Positions 1 to 9,084 of a DNA stretch of 64,000 nt are shown here, piece by piece (positions within the stretch are counted from its first letter, which is position 1; each line of letters begins with the position of its first letter). The position numbers and the translations under genes are program-made. Origin of the DNA: Nocardia sp. NBC_01730 (lineage in GTDB: Bacteria; Actinomycetota; Actinomycetes; Mycobacteriales; Mycobacteriaceae); contig NZ_CP109162.1 in NCBI RefSeq assembly GCF_035920445.1, positions 1,178,001-1,242,000 of the forward strand. The letters are read 5' to 3'. Under the pieces are notes generated by a model. It did not search any database, was not told where the DNA came from, and was given only the letters and a program-made list of their open reading frames with translations.

Positions 1-2
1 GT

Positions 3-1469
3 GAGCAAGGCTGGCGCTCGTTCGGACCGGTGGGGGCGGGGGTACAGCGAATCGAGGTTCCGCTTTCACATGGATCATCGCGTGTCACGGTCCTGAAGTT
101 GGTGGTCGACGAACCGTGTAGCGATCCGGTGGCGGTGCGCACGCTGGACATCGTTGCAGACCAAGAGATTCCGACCATTCTGACTTCCACCCCGAATCCG
201 CTGCCCGTCAGCACCTTCGACGAACTTCAGTATGGTCGACTGCGGATCATCCTGGGCCCGATGTCCGGGGCAGACCAGGTGACACATTGCACGGGTATCG
301 CGATCCGTGTTCCGCTGGGCCGCCATGCGCAGGCCTTGGCCGACAACGCCGCCGCCGCGTGTTCGGTGAATGCCGGAAACACCGGCGTGCGCTGGACGCC
401 GCTGGCGCCCGACCTTTCCGACCCCGATGTCGCGGTGTTCCGCTTCGTTCCGGAAGGCCGGGACTCCTTCGACAACACGCGCCGGGTGGAATTCACCGTG
501 TCCGGACTCGAGGTGAACGGTGCGCCGTGGAGAGTACCGATCAGCGTGGACCAGGTGGCGGCATACGGGTGGCGCCCGGATGACTACTTCGTCAACCGCA
601 GCCGATATGTAGTCGAGAAGGTCGCCAACGAGTTCTACGTCCACAGCTTCCGCCCGGCCAGCACCGTCGTCGACTACAACCGGACCGCGACCCTGCTGTG
701 GGATGGCGTGCAGAACGCGAACTACACGATCTCCTACCGGGATTCGACAGGCGCCGAGCAGACGGCGCAGGCGAGCGGCGGCAGCTGGACATCGCCTCCG
801 CTGTTCGACGCGACCAATTTCACGCTCACAGCCACCCGCGGCGGACATGTCCGGCATCTCACCACCCACCTCGAGGTGGGCCGCAAGGCGCTGTCCTTTA
901 CCGACTTCACCGCAACCGAAAACATCACCGTCACAGAGAGAGTCGCGCTTGCTGGCGGCGCGGGTATCACCATCGGTTCGCCGGGGGTGACAACCCGGGG
1001 GCTGACGGTGGAGCGACCGATCCGGGTGACGGGGGGCGCTGTCCTGACAGACTCGCTGACGGTCACCGGGGCCGCGGGGCTTTCGGGCACGCAGATACAC
1101 ACCGCCGGCGATGTCGAGGTCGTCGGTAGCCTGGACGCCCGGTTGGGTATATCGCATCTGCACGGTGCGCCGCAGATTTTCGCGATGCGCAGCGGCATCG
1201 AACAGACCTTCACCCCGCCCACCGACGGATACGTCATGGTCTCGGTCACCAGACAGCCCGGCGCGACGGGCGAAGCCAGGATCGGCAGCGAAGGGGCCAC
1301 CGTATGGGCCAGTCCGCCGACGGCGTCGGGTGAACCCGAGGTGCGCTCGGCCATCCTCCCGGTCCGAAAAGGCAACGCCACCACCGTGAAATACACCGGC
1401 TCGGGCAGTTCCTCGGCGACCTTGCTGTGGATGCCCTTGGGCACTGGAACCATTTCGGGAGTCGGGTAG
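3..1469 (+). CDS. Beta-rich repetitive protein, 5' end outside window
   Basis: The reading frame is open to the left edge, so the gene very likely starts upstream; an internal GTG at 30 is a less likely start. I do not recognise the family. The middle (around 660-850 nt) looks like an Ig/fibronectin-type beta sandwich. Around 890-1150 nt there is a run of short beta-strand repeats rich in G, T and V (ITV, LTV, VEV units every 12-20 residues) resembling beta-helix or fibre shafts, followed by a compact C-terminal domain. No membrane segment is visible. It lies 64 bp before a metallo-beta-lactamase-fold gene and a second large beta-rich gene on the same strand, suggesting one operon. A phage-tail or fibre-like role is only inference. 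Confidence 0.6.
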   Translation, partial: EQGWRSFGPVGAGVQRIEVPLSHGSSRVTVLKLVVDEPCSDPVAVRTLDIVADQEIPTILTSTPNPLPVSTFDELQYGRLRIILGPMSGADQVTHCTGIAIRVPLGRHAQALADNAAAACSVNAGNTGVRWTPLAPDLSDPDVAVFRFVPEGRDSFDNTRRVEFTVSGLEVNGAPWRVPISVDQVAAYGWRPDDYFVNRSRYVVEKVANEFYVHSFRPASTVVDYNRTATLLWDGVQNANYTISYRDSTGAEQTAQASGGSWTSPPLFDATNFTLTATRGGHVRHLTTHLEVGRKALSFTDFTATENITVTERVALAGGAGITIGSPGVTTRGLTVERPIRVTGGAVLTDSLTVTGAAGLSGTQIHTAGDVEVVGSLDARLGISHLHGAPQIFAMRSGIEQTFTPPTDGYVMVSVTRQPGATGEARIGSEGATVWASPPTASGEPEVRSAILPVRKGNATTVKYTGSGSSSATLLWMPLGTGTISGVG

Positions 1470-1533
1470 CGCCGATCCCACGAGCCACACAACGTGTGGC
1501 AGGTGTCAATAGAACTCGTGAGCGGAGGGCGAG

Positions 1534-2766
1534 ATGCCGGTCGAGGCAATCTTTTTAAATGTCGGTCAGGGCGATTGCACCCTGCTGTGGTTCTACGACA
1601 GAGGTGTCGATCCAGCGACGGGAAAGGGCACGCACGCCATCCTCATCGATTGCGGATCATCGGGAGCGGTAGCGCCGATGACACCGCCCACCGGCGCCAA
1701 GGGCAACGCGAGCGCTCTGATGGTCGCCCACTTGAAAGCAAAGCTCGCGAACTACCTCGAGCGGCTGGACAACCCGCGCACCCTCGATGCGCTGATCATC
1801 ACGCACCCGGACAAAGACCACTTCAACCTGCTCCACAAAGTGCTGCTCGATGCCACGGGCAAGCTCGCGTACACCATCAAGACCCTCTATTACACCCTTG
1901 ATCCCATGGAGTACCGCGAGGGCGGTGGCACATTCATGAAGAATTTGCTGACCGATCCGGACACGCTGACGAGCCCGGCCGGGCACAAGGTCGAGGAGAG
2001 GCCGATTGCGATGGACCCTCAGACCGAACCGCTTCCTCTACTGAGCCGGGATACGTCCCGAGCGAATCTGCTCATGCTCGGCGGTAGCTGGTACGGAGAC
2101 GGTGTAATCCATGGACGCAAGGGCCCGAAACGGAAACGTGTTGAGTACACCAAGGAGGAAATCGCGAATCAGAGCAGCTTGGTGACGGTGTTACAGGGGG
2201 AACGGGACAGTGGCGGCAAACGCCAGCGGGTGCTGTTGATGGGCGATGCGGTGGACATCACCGAAATGCTGCTGATGGGGTTTGATAAAAAGAAGGATTG
2301 GATGGGCCGACAGTCAAACCTGTGGCTGAAGATGGGCCACCACGGCAGCGCAACCTCGACCTGCGACGAGTGGATCGAGCACACCACCCCGGACGGGCTG
2401 TTCGTCAGCACCGGCATGCTGCAGTTCAGCGGGGCCTCGACGACCTTCACCGAAGCCAATATTCGCGGTCGGGTGCTGCCAACGTGGAAGAGGGTTCGGG
2501 ACGCGAACGGGATCGCGGACCCGGTGGTGACTGCGCGATCCCGGATCTACGGATATCAGCCGACTGCCGATCCGAAGCAGATCTGGGCGGTGTCCACCAC
2601 GCAGGGCGTTTTCAGCAACTTCTGCGAGCCGGGAATGGCCTTCCCGCAACCGGCGGAGCTGGACAAACCGCTGCTCGCCGGAAACCGTGACGCATGGCGC
2701 GGAGCCGACTGGCACCTGCGCCTGGACCATCCTACGGACGGCACCTACTCCATCCACGCCGAATAA
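1534..2766 (+). CDS. Metallo-beta-lactamase-fold protein (ComEC/Rec2-like)
   Basis: This 410-residue protein starts at an ATG preceded by GGAGGGCGAG. The N-terminus has the ComEC-type beginning (FLNVGQGDCTLL), then the metal-binding motif THPDKDH near residue 90, a later acidic ligand in LLMGDAVD (about residue 232) and the MGHHGS motif near 268. These match ComEC-type MBL domains, normally found in a DNA-uptake membrane protein but also as free soluble hydrolases. There is no competence membrane domain or signal peptide, so it is probably a cytosolic metal-dependent hydrolase. The substrate is unknown; phosphodiester hydrolysis is inferred from the fold. It sits between two large beta-rich proteins of unknown function, with a 39-bp gap to the next gene. 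Confidence 0.8.
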   Translation: MPVEAIFLNVGQGDCTLLWFYDRGVDPATGKGTHAILIDCGSSGAVAPMTPPTGAKGNASALMVAHLKAKLANYLERLDNPRTLDALIITHPDKDHFNLLHKVLLDATGKLAYTIKTLYYTLDPMEYREGGGTFMKNLLTDPDTLTSPAGHKVEERPIAMDPQTEPLPLLSRDTSRANLLMLGGSWYGDGVIHGRKGPKRKRVEYTKEEIANQSSLVTVLQGERDSGGKRQRVLLMGDAVDITEMLLMGFDKKKDWMGRQSNLWLKMGHHGSATSTCDEWIEHTTPDGLFVSTGMLQFSGASTTFTEANIRGRVLPTWKRVRDANGIADPVVTARSRIYGYQPTADPKQIWAVSTTQGVFSNFCEPGMAFPQPAELDKPLLAGNRDAWRGADWHLRLDHPTDGTYSIHAE

Positions 2767-2805
2767 GACCCGAAACACGTCCGAGCAGGTGCGAGGAGAC
2801 CCATC

Positions 2806-4788
2806 ATGCCGTTGACCGTCAACCAGTTACGCGTCGCACTGCAGGAGGCCGCTGGTGCGGGATATCTGCGGATGGCTGCCAGTGAGTTCGGTCTGGAACC
2901 GGCGCTGGAGTTATTCCAGGACTATCTCACCGACTCGCTGCTGGAGCTGCGGAATGTCACCGTGGATGACGTGGATGTCGATGGGCTCACGATTGTCGGC
3001 AGCATCTCCCTGCTGGGGCAGGCCGCGTCCCGGGCGGAAGTGGAGTTCCTCGCTGATGACGCAGAGCAACTTGTGACGGGTGTCTGGATCGATGCCGTCC
3101 TGCTGCCGGACGGCCGGGGGCTGCCCGATTTCCTGACAGAAGCCCGCGATGTGCTGGCCAAGATAAACCTGGGTCAACTGCATCTGGTACTCGGGATTGA
3201 GGCGGGCACGGGAACATACCCGCCCCGGCCGGTAGTCGGGTTCGGCGCGGAGATCCTGTTCCCGGACTCCGACACCGTTCCGCGTCCCTACATTTGGGGT
3301 GCCCCGCCGCTGCGGCCTGGACAGTCGTGGCAGTTCAGGTCCGAGTTCGACGAGGTCGCCATCCCGGATCTGGACACCCTGCTTCGGTTCTTCGGCCTGC
3401 CCCCAACAGGTTTCGATATTCCGGGCGATGTCCTTGGTGCACTCGCACTACGGGCCTTGGCGATCGTTTTGGTGACTCCCGAACAGTCACGGCGAGCCCT
3501 AGCCGGGCCCCGACCCTGGGGAGTGCAGTCCGATTGGCGGGCTATGCGATTGGAGGTGAGCATCGACAAATCCTGGAACGCGATCCCCGGTATCACCATC
3601 GAAGATCTCCATGCAGTGTTCTCTATCGCAGATCCGTTCGGCGCCTGCCACGTCGCGTCGATGCTCGGCGGAATCGTTACCCTTGCCGACGACGTCACGG
3701 TAGAGGTCGGGGTGAGTCTGCCCAGACGGTTTCTTCAGGGTCGGCTGGTGGAGCCGGTGCCGATCGGCCCGCTGCTGGACGCGCGGTTCGATGGCATCGT
3801 GCCCGCACCCTTGGCGAACCTCACACTCGAGGAACTGGAACTGTGGGCCGAACTCGCCCAAGAACAGAGCCAAAGTTACGGGCTGGAATTCACGCTGGCC
3901 GGGGTGTGGAGTTTCACCGAGGGCATCGAACTGAGCGGGATCACCCTGCGGCTCGCCGATGTGGGCGGCGTGAAATCAGGTGAGATCACAGGTATTTGGA
4001 CCCTCGCTGATGGCGCCCTCGACGTCACGGGCAGCTGGGCGCCCACCGGATGGGAGTTCAGCGCCCACGCCATCGGCATCGAACCGGCCACGGTCATGAG
4101 CGTGCTCGGGATCACCCCACCATCGGAACTCGAGGGATTGACGATCGATGAGCTGGCGCTGCGATTCGGATCGGACGGTGTGATCGAATTCCTGGGTGCC
4201 GCCCGATTCGCGTTGGGAGACAAAGACGCTCAGCTGCTGGTCCAGGTCAGTGCGCGACGCGGGGAAGCGGCTACCATCGGCGGTGAACTGCGGATCCTGG
4301 CCGTCCCCGAGATCGCGGACGCGCCGCCGCGCGAACTGGTTTTTGCCGTGACCTTCCAGAGCCGTCCAGGCGCCACAGGTTCCCAGCTCGTCGCCCGATG
4401 GGAGGCATCCGCGGACGCCGCAGTCCCGGTGCTCGATCTACTGGCCGGCGTCGGCGTCGACACCAGCGAGCTGCGCACCCAGCTACCGGATCTGCTGTGG
4501 CCGGAGGCCTGTGCGGCGGTCGTCGGCTACGACACCGGAACCGGGACCTTCGCACTCACCGTTGACACCGAACACGCGGGCGTCCTCGCCGCTGCCGTCG
4601 GCACCGCCCCCAATCGCGCCATCGCCGTACTCGTCGCGGGAAAACTGGAAGCCAGGCTGTCGAACTTGCCACTCGTCGGTACCGCCGTGCCCGCCGACCG
4701 GGACGTCGTACTCACCGATGTCGGATTCGGCTGGGCGTCCAAGCCCATCACCTCGGAGCAGGCCACCGCCGTCAACCAGCTCTTGTGA
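2806..4788 (+). CDS. Large beta-rich protein of unknown function
   Basis: This 660-residue protein has ATG at 2806 with GAGGAG upstream. It has an alpha-helical N-terminus (residues 1-45), then alternating amphipathic strands and short helices with recurring units of the type LSGITLRLAD / LTIDELALRF. It lacks a signal peptide, transmembrane segments and Cys-rich motifs. The last residues (SKPITSEQATAVNQLL) resemble, from memory, the linker that precedes larger C-terminal regions in DUF6603-type actinobacterial proteins, so this copy may be a shortened relative. That link is unverified. Operon context with the MBL-fold protein suggests a joint function. No catalytic motif was found. Confidence 0.55.
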   Translation: MPLTVNQLRVALQEAAGAGYLRMAASEFGLEPALELFQDYLTDSLLELRNVTVDDVDVDGLTIVGSISLLGQAASRAEVEFLADDAEQLVTGVWIDAVLLPDGRGLPDFLTEARDVLAKINLGQLHLVLGIEAGTGTYPPRPVVGFGAEILFPDSDTVPRPYIWGAPPLRPGQSWQFRSEFDEVAIPDLDTLLRFFGLPPTGFDIPGDVLGALALRALAIVLVTPEQSRRALAGPRPWGVQSDWRAMRLEVSIDKSWNAIPGITIEDLHAVFSIADPFGACHVASMLGGIVTLADDVTVEVGVSLPRRFLQGRLVEPVPIGPLLDARFDGIVPAPLANLTLEELELWAELAQEQSQSYGLEFTLAGVWSFTEGIELSGITLRLADVGGVKSGEITGIWTLADGALDVTGSWAPTGWEFSAHAIGIEPATVMSVLGITPPSELEGLTIDELALRFGSDGVIEFLGAARFALGDKDAQLLVQVSARRGEAATIGGELRILAVPEIADAPPRELVFAVTFQSRPGATGSQLVARWEASADAAVPVLDLLAGVGVDTSELRTQLPDLLWPEACAAVVGYDTGTGTFALTVDTEHAGVLAAAVGTAPNRAIAVLVAGKLEARLSNLPLVGTAVPADRDVVLTDVGFGWASKPITSEQATAVNQLL

Positions 4789-4878
4789 CCCCCGATTCCA
4801 GCCTGGTTGAGGCGTCGAGTCCCACGCGGATCGCGACCCGGCAACCATCGCGTTCCGCGGACCGATGAAAGGCTGAAC

Positions 4879-5472
4879 ATGTCAAGCAAATTCGGAGAGC
4901 GTGAAACCGCCTCCGAGAACCGGAACACCCTCAACTGGAGTGTTCCCGGTGTCCACGAAACCGGGAACACTCCAACCCTCGAAGACCAGATCAAGAGCTA
5001 CACCAGGTCCACCGCATCGAGGATCACCATCGAACCACCCACCACTGACGGACAACGGACACGAATGAACGACCCTCATAGGCGGTGGGCGAAATGCGGT
5101 GTCGGTACACTGCTGCCGTTCACCCCGGCGACCATGGGCTGCCAGTTGGGGGCCCGTGAACTCGGCGACCCGCCGGTGCGGGCTTTCATCAAGGCCACCA
5201 TGATGGCGACCGTACTGCTGAACGACATGTTCAGCGCCGCCAAAGAACAGAGCGCGAAGCCGTCGGACTACACGGACCTGTTGTGGTTCATGCGGTCACC
5301 GAGAAGGGACGAGGGATCTGAAGTTCACGCCCCCACCGGTACGGGAAGTGCTGCAGGTCCTGCGCACGGCCGGCGAGCGCAGCCGCGTGCTGGTTGCGTC
5401 GCCGCCGCTGGGAGCAGCGCTGCGGTGGCAGCGATTCACAGGGCTGGGGTCATTTTCACGCACATGTCGTAG
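4879..5472 (+). pseudogene. Remnant of a class I terpene synthase
   Basis: The frame starts at an ATG with AAAGG upstream, but only the part at about 5095-5310 looks like a protein family. It contains LLNDMFSAAKEQ, matching the NSE/DTE metal-binding triad (N-D-x-x-S-x-x-x-E) of bacterial terpene synthases, followed by a helix as in 2-methylisoborneol/geosmin-type enzymes. The N-terminal aspartate-rich motif and most of the alpha bundle are missing, and after about 5315 the reading becomes low-complexity, consistent with a frameshift. A full enzyme would be over 300 residues. I judge it non-functional. Confidence 0.55.
4937..4973. repeat. Perfect 14-bp inverted repeat
   Basis: GGAGTGTTCCCGGT at 4937-4950 is followed after 9 bases by its exact reverse complement at 4960-4973. 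It lies in the 5' part of the decayed terpene synthase frame, so it is more likely a relic of a terminator, an operator or a small mobile-element end than coding sequence. Confidence 0.6.
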
Positions 5473-5618
5473 CGGTGGTCTGCCACCGCTACGAGCTGCC
5501 CGGCCAGTTCTTCCGCCTGGTGCTCCCCGACAGCATTGTCGACACCTGCGCGGCGTTACCGCGCGAGGCCGCGTCGCCGGACATGGCAAGTGCGGCAGGA
5601 TCTTCAACAAGCTCGTAG
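5319..5618 (+). pseudogene. Decayed coding stretch, family not recognised
   Basis: Protein-like readings occur in two forward frames in succession: a helix-rich piece starting near 5319 (KFTPPPVREVLQVLRTAGER) and another ending at a stop near 5618 (CHRYELPGQFFRLVLPDSIV). Neither has a start codon with a ribosome-binding site. This looks like one small gene broken by a frameshift, lying directly after the terpene synthase remnant. Confidence 0.3.
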
Positions 5619-5957
5619 CGTGTTCTGGGACGTCGCCCGGGACGGGTATGGTGGCGTGCCTGCATTGGTCGTTGACGGTTGAAGGCTTAGCGACCTACAG
5701 TACGAATGCACCCTGAAGGATGGGTTTCCCGGTATCTTGCTGGCGGCGGAACCGGATGCAGCGTCGCCCTTCACTTTTCGGCAGCAGCCGAAGCTGTTCG
5801 GGCGACCTTCACCGAATCGAGTGCATGCCCGCACCTAGCGGGTTGGCCGCGTCAAGATCCGCAGTAAATCGTCGTCGGGTTCTGTGTTGATCGGGCTCGG
5901 TTTCGGTGCTGACTTCCGTGATGATCACGGACCCATCGACTGAGGGGCAGCACGAAA
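5619..5957. other. No gene seen
   Basis: No frame with coding-like third positions or a plausible start was found on either strand. The last 30 bases hold the ribosome-binding site (GAGGGG) of the next gene. Confidence 0.5.
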
Positions 5958-6362
5958 ATGAATGAGCGCAAACAATGTCGGCTGCGGCGTGCGGTCCTGC
6001 TCGGCGCACTGCCGGTCGCTATGGCCGTCGCCGTGGCCGGAACCTCGGCTGCTGATCCCGGCCAGTCCGGGGTGACCCCGGATGTGCAGGCCGGAGTTAC
6101 CACACCCAATCAGGCGCCCTCTGGGCCACGCGAGCCCGAGCGCGGACTTGCCGTGATCATTCCCGACCCACCGCCGCCGTCGGTGCCCGATCGGCCTGCT
6201 CCGCAACCGGCTCTGCGACTGCGTGTACCCGGACCTGAGGTGGTTGAGCCCGAACCCGACAGTGCCTTCGAGCAAGCCGAGCCCGCGGTTGAGGAGCCTG
6301 CCCCGCCGCCTGGGGCGACATCGTTGGCCGCCACCGACGGGCGTGCCTTGCCTGCACGGTGA
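5958..6362 (+). CDS. Short Pro-rich exported protein, paralogue of the glycine-zipper protein at 42113
   Basis: This 134-residue protein has a clear signal peptide (hydrophobic LLGALPVAMAVAVAGTSA, then AADPG) followed by a Pro/Glu-rich stretch. The same layout occurs in the first gene of the surface-protein block at 42113: hydrophobic segment, then (D)QSGVT, a Pro-rich tract and a VEP-type segment. The C-terminal half of that longer protein, with its glycine zippers, is absent here. I infer a truncated copy left by an earlier element or recombination. The start is supported by GAGGGG 12 bases upstream. It may still be secreted. Confidence 0.55.
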   Translation: MNERKQCRLRRAVLLGALPVAMAVAVAGTSAADPGQSGVTPDVQAGVTTPNQAPSGPREPERGLAVIIPDPPPPSVPDRPAPQPALRLRVPGPEVVEPEPDSAFEQAEPAVEEPAPPPGATSLAATDGRALPAR

Positions 6363-6554
6363 GATCGACGAACCCGAGATCTGACCGGCGTAACCGATGC
6401 TCTGACCGCTGGTAACACCCACATCGCAATGGTTCTCGACGGTCAGCGTTCGCGCTCGATGCCCTCTCGACGGTTGCGTTCGGACTGGATGAGGGCGTTG
6501 GGTGTTCAGTCCGCGAGCGCGCTGCGCAGACTCATGATGGTCGGGTTCGCCGCG

Positions 6555-6821
6555 TCAGTGGGCTTCACGTTCGTGCTCGGCGCGGGCAACGTTGCGGGCG
6601 ATTTGAGCGCGGGTATCCGCGGCGGTCAGGTATGCATTGACCTGTCGGCTCAGCAGATTCAGCACGTAGTACCGCTCGCCTGCTGGAACTTCGATGCGGA
6701 TCCGGTAGTCGAGCTGGTCGAGTTCCTCCCGCAGCGCGTGTAAACGGTCGGGACCGGGGTCATGGCCAAGCAGCTTCGATTTCGCGATGAGCTCGTTGTA
6801 CAGCTCTTCCAAACTGGACAT
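6555..6821 (-). CDS. Small hypothetical protein
   Basis: An 88-residue helical, charged protein beginning MSSLEELYNELIAKSK. The start at 6821 has AGGGGG upstream; an upstream in-frame ATG at 6875 has no such site. There is no signal peptide, membrane segment or recognised motif. The predicted amphipathic helices, ending in many Arg/Glu residues, suggest a coiled-coil or partner-binding protein. The neighbours give no clue to its function. Confidence 0.5.
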   Translation of the reverse strand: MSSLEELYNELIAKSKLLGHDPGPDRLHALREELDQLDYRIRIEVPAGERYYVLNLLSRQVNAYLTAADTRAQIARNVARAEHEREAH

Positions 6822-6929
6822 TGCATACCCCCTGATGCAGTGGTGTATCGGCGTTTTCAACGGTACGTCGTCCATCCGACACCCGTCGGTGGACTCGAAC
6901 CCCGAACCCGTTGGTCATTGACTTGCGTC

Positions 6930-7100
6930 TCAGCGGAGAAGCCAATCCACCACCGACATTCCGACTTGGTACGCCACTCCTCCGAAGAATGCCGCGGCCA
7001 ATGCGGCTGCCGTCCTACGCGCATGGGCGCGGAGTCTGGGCCAGACGGGGGCCGGTGGTGGGACCTCGACCCCCACGGGCTGCCGAGCACCGATCCCCAC
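6930..7100 (-). CDS. Possible small membrane protein
   Basis: This reading ends in a basic patch followed by one hydrophobic helix (TAAALAAAFFGGVAYQV) and a short tail. Composition and codon use look coding, but no start with a well-spaced ribosome-binding site was found; GTG at 7100 is tentative and the gene may begin upstream or be a remnant. No family is recognised. Confidence 0.28.
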   Translation of the reverse strand: MGIGARQPVGVEVPPPAPVWPRLRAHARRTAAALAAAFFGGVAYQVGMSVVDWLLR

Positions 7101-7281
7101 CTCCCGCGGTTCATCCGCAAGCTCGACAGCTCCCTCCTCCCCACCGCCACTCGATAGCTGGAAGCCCTGACTATCCGTTCTTGCGGGAGTGTCCGCCCGG
7201 CGATCTTTGCTGCATAGCCTCGCGTGTGTTCCCTGCCTCGTGGAATCAACTGGCTGAGTGCGGCCCTCAGGCTGGGTGGGG

Positions 7282-8298
7282 TCATGGTTGAAGCAGGGTT
7301 TTGATTGCGCGGCGTTCGTCCATTGCTTTGTAGCCCTTGGCAATATCGGCGAGAGGCAGGGTGAGGTCGAAGACCTGGCCGGGGTTGATGCGTTCGTGCA
7401 GGACGAGGTCGATGAGGTCGGGTAGGAAGTGGCGTACTGGTGCAGGCCCGCCGCGCAGTCCGGCGTGGGAGGAGACGAGTTCCTCGCCGGACAGGTGTAC
7501 GCCCTGGGGGATGCCGACGAGGCCGACGTTGCCGCCGGGGCGGGCAGAGCGTAGTGCCTGGGTAACGGATTCGCTGGTGCCGACGCATTCGAGGACGGAG
7601 TCGGCGCCGATGCCGTTGGTCATGTCTTGGATGCGGGCGACACCGTCGTTGCCGCGTTCGGTGACGATGTCGGTGGCGCCGAAGGTGGTGGCCAGTTTCT
7701 GGCGGTCGGGGTGGCGGCTCATTGCGATGATGCGTTCGGCGCCGAGTTCTCGGGCGGCGATCACTCCGCATAGTCCGACTGCGCCGTCTCCGACGACGAC
7801 TGCGGTTGATCCGGGTCGGACTTCGGCGGCGATGGCGGCGTACCAGCCGGTGCCCATCACATCCGATACTGCGAGCAGGCTGGGAATCTGGCTGGGATCG
7901 GGCTGGTCGTCGGTGGCGACGAGGGTGCCGTCTGCGTGGGGGATGCGTACGTATTCGGCCTGGCAGGTGGTCAGGAATTCGCCGTGCACACAGGAGGAGT
8001 GGTAGCCGTTGCGGCAGTTCGGGCAGGTGTTATCGGAGGTGGCGAAGGAACCGACGACGAATTGCCCCGGGGTGATGCCGGTGACCTGGTCGCCGACTTC
8101 TTCGACGATGCCGACGTATTCGTGTCCCATTGGTTGCGGGGCTTCGACCGGCTCGATGCCGCGGTAGGGCCACAGGTCGGACCCGCAGACGCAGGTGGCG
8201 ACGGTGCGGATGATCGCGTCGGTCCTGGCGGTGAGGGTGGGGTCGGGTACTTCTTCGCTGCGGATATCTCCGGGGGCGTAGATGATGGTGCCTCGCAT
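7282..8298 (-). CDS. Zinc-dependent alcohol dehydrogenase
   Basis: A 338-residue medium-chain dehydrogenase/reductase. I chose the ATG at 8298 because AAGGAAG lies 7 bases upstream; the frame stays open further but that part is not family-like. Catalytic zinc ligands are visible as CGSD near residue 38 and GHE near 60. A Cys-rich loop (CPNC..GYHSSC) resembles the structural-zinc lobe but lacks one of the usual four Cys. The Rossmann cofactor motif is GDGAVG near 172. It probably oxidises an alcohol or reduces an aldehyde with NAD(P); the substrate is unknown. The gene stands alone, downstream of a nucleotidyltransferase on the same strand. Confidence 0.85.
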   Translation of the reverse strand: MRGTIIYAPGDIRSEEVPDPTLTARTDAIIRTVATCVCGSDLWPYRGIEPVEAPQPMGHEYVGIVEEVGDQVTGITPGQFVVGSFATSDNTCPNCRNGYHSSCVHGEFLTTCQAEYVRIPHADGTLVATDDQPDPSQIPSLLAVSDVMGTGWYAAIAAEVRPGSTAVVVGDGAVGLCGVIAARELGAERIIAMSRHPDRQKLATTFGATDIVTERGNDGVARIQDMTNGIGADSVLECVGTSESVTQALRSARPGGNVGLVGIPQGVHLSGEELVSSHAGLRGGPAPVRHFLPDLIDLVLHERINPGQVFDLTLPLADIAKGYKAMDERRAIKTLLQP

Positions 8299-8347
8299 CA
8301 GGTTCTTCCTTCTGGGTTCGACCGGTGGGGCCTGGGCTCCTTCACGG

Positions 8348-9079
8348 TCATCGCTTCGAATCCGACCGTGTGCCGATCGCGTCACCGTTGCGCGCATGGG
8401 TCGCGAGATTGCGCCAACGCGTGACCCAGAAGTCGAGGCGGGGTTGTTGTCGGGGTTCTCGAAGCTGTCTCCGCCACGGAAGAGGGCTCCGCTGCGGTGC
8501 AATGCGAGCGTTGTAACGGGCTGCGAAGGTGGGGCTTATCCGCCATTCGGCCCATTCTGGCGGGTCGATATGGGGGTGCCGTTCGGATGTCGGTGTGCTT
8601 GCGAAACGCTTATTGAATTCGATGTGGTTGAGTAGCGTCGCCGCGCACCGAGTGGAGTATTCGGTGAAGGCAGCGGAGCCGGTGAGTGGAATTCCGGCTG
8701 CGCTCATGCTGATCCAGTAGCGGTATGGCTGATCATCGGGGCACAGGCACAGCCGCGGGCCGGACGCCAGATCGAAGGCACCACCGTTGATCGCGGTGTC
8801 GAGATCAGCGGCGTAGCACACTTCTCCCGGCCATTTCAGATCCGGAGTTCGCTCGAAGGTCGTGTGGAGGCGGATGTAGTTGTGGGTGAATATTTCTCGC
8901 TGTTTGATGGCCTCGGCGACAGGTAGCTCGTTCGGCAGGACGACCAGCAGGTCGATGTCACTGTCGGGGGTGTCGGAGTCGGTGGCTGTGCTGCCGGTGA
9001 GGCAGGAGAAGACGGGTGCGTCGCCGAAGGCGTCGTGGACTCCGGCGGTAGCGGCGAGTATCAGGTCGGTGGCGGGCAC
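8348..9079 (-). CDS. Nucleotidyltransferase-domain protein
   Basis: This 243-residue protein has a GTG start at 9079. Residues about 24-48 hold the nucleotidyltransferase signature: TGSTATDSDTPDSDIDLLVV gives the GS motif followed by D-x-D, as in aminoglycoside nucleotidyltransferases, MNT-type antitoxins and related small enzymes. The region after it is helical with Trp and Tyr. The last 50 residues are very Arg-rich and may reflect a late frameshift. It could transfer a nucleotide to a small molecule or protein; no HEPN partner is next to it. The upstream neighbour on this strand is the gene disrupted by the insertion sequence. Confidence 0.7.
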   Translation of the reverse strand: MPATDLILAATAGVHDAFGDAPVFSCLTGSTATDSDTPDSDIDLLVVLPNELPVAEAIKQREIFTHNYIRLHTTFERTPDLKWPGEVCYAADLDTAINGGAFDLASGPRLCLCPDDQPYRYWISMSAAGIPLTGSAAFTEYSTRCAATLLNHIEFNKRFASTPTSERHPHIDPPEWAEWRISPTFAARYNARIAPQRSPLPWRRQLREPRQQPRLDFWVTRWRNLATHARNGDAIGTRSDSKR

Positions 9080-9084
9080 GTGTT

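Noticed and set aside
6885..6930. Reverse-strand stretch with a T-arm-like GGGGTTCGAGTCC, suggesting a tRNA
   Set aside because: The T-stem has two mismatches and no acceptor, D- or anticodon arm can be paired around it.
6857..7771. Long Arg/His/Pro-rich reverse frame
   Set aside because: Composition is typical of a shifted frame and it overlaps the alcohol dehydrogenase C-terminus.
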